Of a DNA stretch of 9,174 nt, positions 6,292 to 9,174 are shown piece by piece. Source of the DNA: Lactobacillus sp. (GTDB taxonomy: Bacteria; Bacillota; Bacilli; Lactobacillales; Lactobacillaceae); the NCBI GenBank assembly GCA_003482405.1, contig DMZB01000046.1:1-9174 (forward strand). Reading direction: 5' to 3'. How positions within the stretch are numbered: the first letter of the stretch is position 1; every line of letters starts with the position of its first letter. The notes below the pieces were generated by a model. It saw nothing but the letters and a program-made list of their open reading frames with translations, did not search any database and was not told where the DNA came from. The position numbers were made by a program, and so were the translations under genes.

Positions 6292-7190
6292 ACGTTACGG
6301 AGACACTTGAAAAAGCGCCAGCCAAGTTGAACTTAAGCCTTGATACGCCATTTCATCACCACGATGGCAGTGAAGAATGGGATATGGTGTTAACCTCGGT
6401 AGATTTAGCCGATTATGTCGCCATCAAAACGTTGGGACGTAATGGACGCATTAAGGTCACCACGGACAGTGGCTTTCTGCCAAACGATCATCGTAATCTT
6501 GCATATCAAGCCGCGCATTTACTGGCCACCACGTATGGCCGTAAAGAGGCCATCAATATTCACATTGAAAAACACATTCCGGTAGCAGCGGGTATGGGCG
6601 GTGGATCATCCGACGCGGCGGCCGTTTTGAGAGCACTCAACCGACTGTGGGAATTGAATTTGGATCAGGAAACACTCTGCAAGCTGGCTTTGCAAATTGA
6701 TGCCGATGTACCTTATTGTGTCTGTAGTCAAACAGCACATGTGACGGGGCGCGGCGAAATCATTTCGCAACTTCCAAAATTGCCTGCAATGTGGATCGTG
6801 ATCGCAAAACCGAAGATCAGTGTGTCAACACCGTCAATTCTAAGGCGTATTAACTACACTGAGGTACAGCACGCAGACACGCAAGCATTAGTTGCAGCAA
6901 TCCAACGTAATGATTACGATGGCGTGTGTGAAACTGTTGAGAATGTGTTGACACCAATCACGTCACGTTTGTATCCAACCATCACGCACTTAAAGGAACA
7001 GATGACCCGTTTTGGTGCTGATGCTGCAGAAATGAGTGGTACAGGCCCAACTGTGTTTGGTATCTGTCGAAAGCAGTCACGTGCACAACACGTGGCGAAT
7101 GGTTTGTCGGGCTTCTGTCGTGAAGTTCACGTGGTTCGACCGGTGAGTTTGCATACAGACTTCGAGCAGTCCTCAACACCGGTTCGTTAG
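6288..7190 (+). CDS. ispE: IspE-type GHMP kinase (4-diphosphocytidyl-2-C-methyl-D-erythritol kinase homologue)
   Basis: IspE phosphorylates CDP-methylerythritol in the non-mevalonate isoprenoid pathway; many lactobacilli make isoprenoids from mevalonate and keep ispE as an orphan. From GTG 6288 there are 300 residues. APAKLNLSLD (10-19) contains the catalytic lysine K13; the ATP loop is PVAAGMGGGSSD (98-109); ADVP holds the likely catalytic aspartate D140; MSGTGPT (249-255) is GHMP motif 3. So the phosphotransfer core is intact. However, the family GYHE sequence, whose Tyr and His contact cytidine in the E. coli enzyme, is GSEE here (27-30). The start is uncertain: TTG 6276 and GTG 6288 lack a proper ribosome site, while the well-placed codon is ACG 6297, giving a family-like N-terminus (x-ETLEKAPAK). 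Six cysteines are present, against one in all other proteins of the window. The hydrolase gene follows after 30 bases. Confidence 0.88.
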   Translation: MNVTETLEKAPAKLNLSLDTPFHHHDGSEEWDMVLTSVDLADYVAIKTLGRNGRIKVTTDSGFLPNDHRNLAYQAAHLLATTYGRKEAINIHIEKHIPVAAGMGGGSSDAAAVLRALNRLWELNLDQETLCKLALQIDADVPYCVCSQTAHVTGRGEIISQLPKLPAMWIVIAKPKISVSTPSILRRINYTEVQHADTQALVAAIQRNDYDGVCETVENVLTPITSRLYPTITHLKEQMTRFGADAAEMSGTGPTVFGICRKQSRAQHVANGLSGFCREVHVVRPVSLHTDFEQSSTPVR

Positions 7191-7220
7191 TTATTCGATG
7201 GTTTTGTAAGGAGTGATGAG

Positions 7221-8150
7221 ATGGATAAAAAAACGTTACTCAAACGTGGTTTGGTGGCGATGGCTGCCAGCTACACAGCGTTGATTGGCGCAGGATACAC
7301 GGTTTATTTACTGGCCACTGGTTGGTCCAATAAACAGAAGTTGGCTGGCCGTAAAGCTTCGTTTGCCGAAAACACGGATATCGAAAATGAATGGTTCAAG
7401 CATCAGGTACAGGCGCCTTGGTCCATTAAAACTGAGGATGGGCTCACACTTCGTGCCACATTTTTACCAAACAGTCACGGGAATGGTAAAGTTGCCATTT
7501 TAGCGCACGGTTTACATCATTCACGCGAACAGATGATTCCGTATGCGCGGCTCTTTATGGACGATGGCTACAGTGTGCTGATGCCTGATGCTCGTGCGCA
7601 TGGGCGTAGTGATGGCAACGTGATTGGCTTTGGTTGGTTGGACCGTACGGACTATCAACAGTGGATTGACGCCGTGATCGCTAATCAGGGTGAGCAGGTG
7701 AAAATTGTGTTGATGGGGATCAGCATGGGTGCCACGACGGTCATTGCGACCAGTGGGCAGGTGTTGCCTCATAATGTACGTGCAATTGTTGAAGACAGTG
7801 GATTTCGCAATGTCTTTCAGGAAGGGAAATTTCGTTTATGGCACAAATATCACGTTCCCAGCAGTGTGCTGATGCCAATTGCAAACGATTTTGCCAAACA
7901 CATGGCAGGGTATGCCTTTCGTGAAGGCGACATTCTGGCAGAAATCGAAAAAAATAAACTGCCGATATTAATGTTTCATGGCGCTAAGGATAAAACGGTA
8001 CCGGTCGGTGACGCATATGCGCTATATGATCGCGCAAATGAGCCAAAGCAACTGGTTATTGATGATGAAGCAGCTCATATTTCAAGTATTCGTACGCAAC
8101 CAAGTCAGTACCGACAGACGTTGGCGGAATTTTTGAAAAAGTATGTCTAG
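7221..8150 (+). CDS. Membrane-anchored alpha/beta hydrolase (serine hydrolase family)
   Basis: The 309-residue protein has a basic N-terminus (KK, K, R) and one hydrophobic segment, about residues 10-33. There is no lipobox or evident cleavage site, suggesting an N-in/C-out anchor with the enzyme domain outside the cell. The alpha/beta hydrolase fold shows LAHGLHHSREQM (94-105) with the oxyanion-region HG, MPDARAHGRSDG (121-132), the nucleophile elbow GISMG with S168, the acid D257 in HGAKDKTVP, and the base H286 in AAHISS. The catalytic triad is therefore complete. It resembles the YqkD/dienelactone-hydrolase-like group of Firmicutes; the substrate cannot be told. AAGGAG (7208-7213) precedes ATG 7221 by 7 bases. 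It follows ispE by 30 bases with no promoter seen and is probably co-transcribed. It occupies the place where purR is often found. No cysteine. Confidence 0.9.
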   Translation: MDKKTLLKRGLVAMAASYTALIGAGYTVYLLATGWSNKQKLAGRKASFAENTDIENEWFKHQVQAPWSIKTEDGLTLRATFLPNSHGNGKVAILAHGLHHSREQMIPYARLFMDDGYSVLMPDARAHGRSDGNVIGFGWLDRTDYQQWIDAVIANQGEQVKIVLMGISMGATTVIATSGQVLPHNVRAIVEDSGFRNVFQEGKFRLWHKYHVPSSVLMPIANDFAKHMAGYAFREGDILAEIEKNKLPILMFHGAKDKTVPVGDAYALYDRANEPKQLVIDDEAAHISSIRTQPSQYRQTLAEFLKKYV

Positions 8151-8213
8151 TGTGAATTAAATGAACGCAACTAAAAATCGGAGCGGTGATGAACCCCGGT
8201 TTGAAAGCGAGTA

Positions 8214-8268
8214 TTAACGAAAAATCACGCCATTCCCAAAGTACTGGAATAGGGTGATTTTTCGTTAA
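8214..8268. terminator. Bidirectional terminator between convergent genes
   Basis: Arms 8214-8236 and 8246-8268 form a 23-position stem with two mismatches (G8229 against G8253, C8231 against A8251) and a 9-base loop. The AAAAA and TTTTT runs within the arms supply a U-tract for either direction. It closes the ispE-hydrolase unit on the plus strand and the ABC-F gene on the minus strand. The 3' arm shares GGAATAGGGTG with the terminator at 364-410. Confidence 0.8.
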
Positions 8269-8352
8269 TGCTTGTTCTTAAATTGACTTATAGATCAGTC
8301 TGATTTTTGATTTGAAGTCGTAAACACGGTTGATTGTATTTTGAGAACAAAT

Positions 8353-9138
8353 TTAAAATGAATTGCGGAATTGTGCCAATAAAGCTTCATCAGCAGCTTG
8401 ACGTTCTGCGCTCGTTATCTTTTTGGTGACAACTTGCTTTGGATCAGCCAGCCCAGTGGGGGATAAAGCTAAAATACGTGTCGCAACGTGTTTAACAAAC
8501 GTTTCATCATGTGAGACAAACAATATGGTCCCCGGGTACGAGGTTAGAAAGGCCTCAAGGGCCCTTAGTGTCGGTAGGTCGAGATAGTTAGTCGGTTCAT
8601 CTAAAATCAGCGCGTTAGCATCGCTCAGCAGTACCTTGACGAGCGAAACTTTGACGCGTTGACCACCGCTTAAGTTCTGCACCGCCACATCAAGCGCGTT
8701 TGCTTTAAAACCAAATTCCGCCAGCACCGTGCGTACGACAGCATTTTCCTGTTGTGTGTGAGTGGTGACGTTTGTCCAAATGCTGGCTGTCAAATCGAGC
8801 CGGCTCATATTTTGCGCAAAATAGCCAAATTTGACGGCTGGGTTTACGGTGATGGCAGTAGCGTCATTGGCTAGAATGGCACGTAATAACGTGGTTTTAC
8901 CCACTTGATTTGGCCCCGTAATGGCAATGCGCTCGCCACCGCGTAAGACGAAACTGAGATCCTTCACCAAAGTCCGTTCACCAGCCTGTAAGCGTAAATG
9001 TCGAACGGTGACTGGCGTATGCCGGCCAAGTGTCGCAAATTGTTCCACACGCAACGTGACTTTTGGTTGTTCAGATGGCTTTGCCACTGGGGTCAGCGAT
9101 TCAGCATGATCCTTCATAACCCGCGCGGCCTTGGTCAT
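8353..9138 (-). CDS. ABC-F family ATPase, C-terminal half (gene cut by the contig end)
   Basis: ABC-F proteins are soluble ATPases with two ABC domains and no membrane part; they act on ribosomes, some as antibiotic-resistance factors. Only the second domain is visible, 261 residues where a full protein has about 490-600. It shows Walker A GPNQVGKT (75-82), Q-loop Q109 in YFAQN, signature LSGGQ (156-160), Walker B ALILDEPTNYLDL (176-188) with catalytic E181, and the H-loop SHDE (209-212). LILDEPTNYLD is typical of ABC-F. Residues 1-25 look like the end of the interdomain linker, so the ATG at 9138 is probably an internal methionine, not the real start. In this frame a TAA occurs at 9150-9148, while the +1-shifted frame reads ADKR, which would join naturally as an ABC-F linker. 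The final 19 bases look like sequencing adapter. Walker A has Q78 where Gly is usual. The subfamily, perhaps Lsa/Vga-like, is not certain. Confidence 0.85.
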   Translation of the reverse strand: MTKAARVMKDHAESLTPVAKPSEQPKVTLRVEQFATLGRHTPVTVRHLRLQAGERTLVKDLSFVLRGGERIAITGPNQVGKTTLLRAILANDATAITVNPAVKFGYFAQNMSRLDLTASIWTNVTTHTQQENAVVRTVLAEFGFKANALDVAVQNLSGGQRVKVSLVKVLLSDANALILDEPTNYLDLPTLRALEAFLTSYPGTILFVSHDETFVKHVATRILALSPTGLADPKQVVTKKITSAERQAADEALLAQFRNSF

Positions 9139-9155
9139 CTTACCCTTTTATCGGC

Positions 9156-9174
9156 CTGTCTCTTATAACCATCT
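9156..9174. other. Probable Nextera mosaic-end adapter remnant at contig edge
   Basis: The last 19 bases, CTGTCTCTTATAACCATCT, match the Nextera transposon mosaic end (CTGTCTCTTATACACATCT) at 17 of 19 positions, with only an adjacent CA/AC swap. The match has exactly the adapter length and sits exactly at the end. It is most likely not genomic sequence. Confidence 0.85.

Noticed and set aside
8189..8257. 22-codon reading frame (ATG 8189) with GGAG just upstream
   Set aside because: Most of it lies inside the terminator hairpin and the peptide has no recognisable features; the GGAG match is probably chance.
8294..8304. Small palindrome ATCAG-T-CTGAT followed by T's as another terminator
   Set aside because: A one-base loop cannot form a hairpin of useful stability, and the stronger hairpin at 8214-8268 already serves both genes.
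1..9174. Mobile element, CRISPR array, defence system or prophage
   Set aside because: No transposase, integrase, spaced repeats, long terminal repeats or defence-type genes are visible; apart from the left fragment and the hydrolase at 7221-8150, gene content and order are the conserved Firmicute core.

Overview
The window looks like a chromosomal contig from a low-to-moderate GC Firmicute, most likely a member of the Lactobacillaceae. The evidence is AAGGAG-type ribosome binding sites, lactobacillus-like protein sequences, and the conserved Firmicute gene order metG - tatD - rnmV - rsmA(ksgA) - veg - ispE. Genus and species cannot be fixed from the sequence alone. There is no sign of phage, insertion sequence, CRISPR array, tRNA or rRNA; this is mostly housekeeping DNA.

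Layout. 1-249: the C-terminal end of an unrecognised membrane protein that runs off the left edge. 250-495: an intergenic stretch with a strong terminator and a candidate small-RNA locus. 496-1344: a DUF72 protein ending in a sliding-clamp-like QLDLF tail. 1365-4316 or later: a promoter and the metG-tatD-rnmV cluster, very tightly packed (tatD and rnmV abut exactly), followed 46 bases later by rsmA (4912-5814). 5853-6205: veg as a well-delimited single-gene unit, with an extended -10 promoter and its own terminator. 6254-8268: ispE and a membrane-anchored alpha/beta hydrolase, probably co-transcribed and closed by a hairpin shared with the convergent gene on the other strand. 8353-9150: the second half of an ABC-F ATPase on the minus strand, cut by the contig end.

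How the genes work together. The core cluster serves translation: MetRS charges tRNA-Met, RNase M5 matures 5S rRNA, and RsmA dimethylates 16S rRNA late in 30S assembly. TatD is a metal-dependent nuclease that usually travels with them. Veg and IspE are the normal downstream neighbours. The purR gene that commonly follows ispE in Firmicutes is absent; an alpha/beta hydrolase sits there instead.

Most interesting points. (1) IspE: the best-placed start codon reads ACG rather than ATG, and the GYH motif of the family, which holds the cytidine-recognition residues, is replaced by GSE. It also carries six cysteines while all other proteins here together have one. This fits an orphan kinase under relaxed or altered selection. 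(2) The last 19 bases match the Nextera transposon mosaic end at 17 of 19 positions, so the right edge is probably adapter, and the neighbouring ABC-F reading frame seems shifted there. (3) The DUF72 protein ends in a consensus beta-clamp-binding motif. I found no clear evidence of a wholly new biological system.
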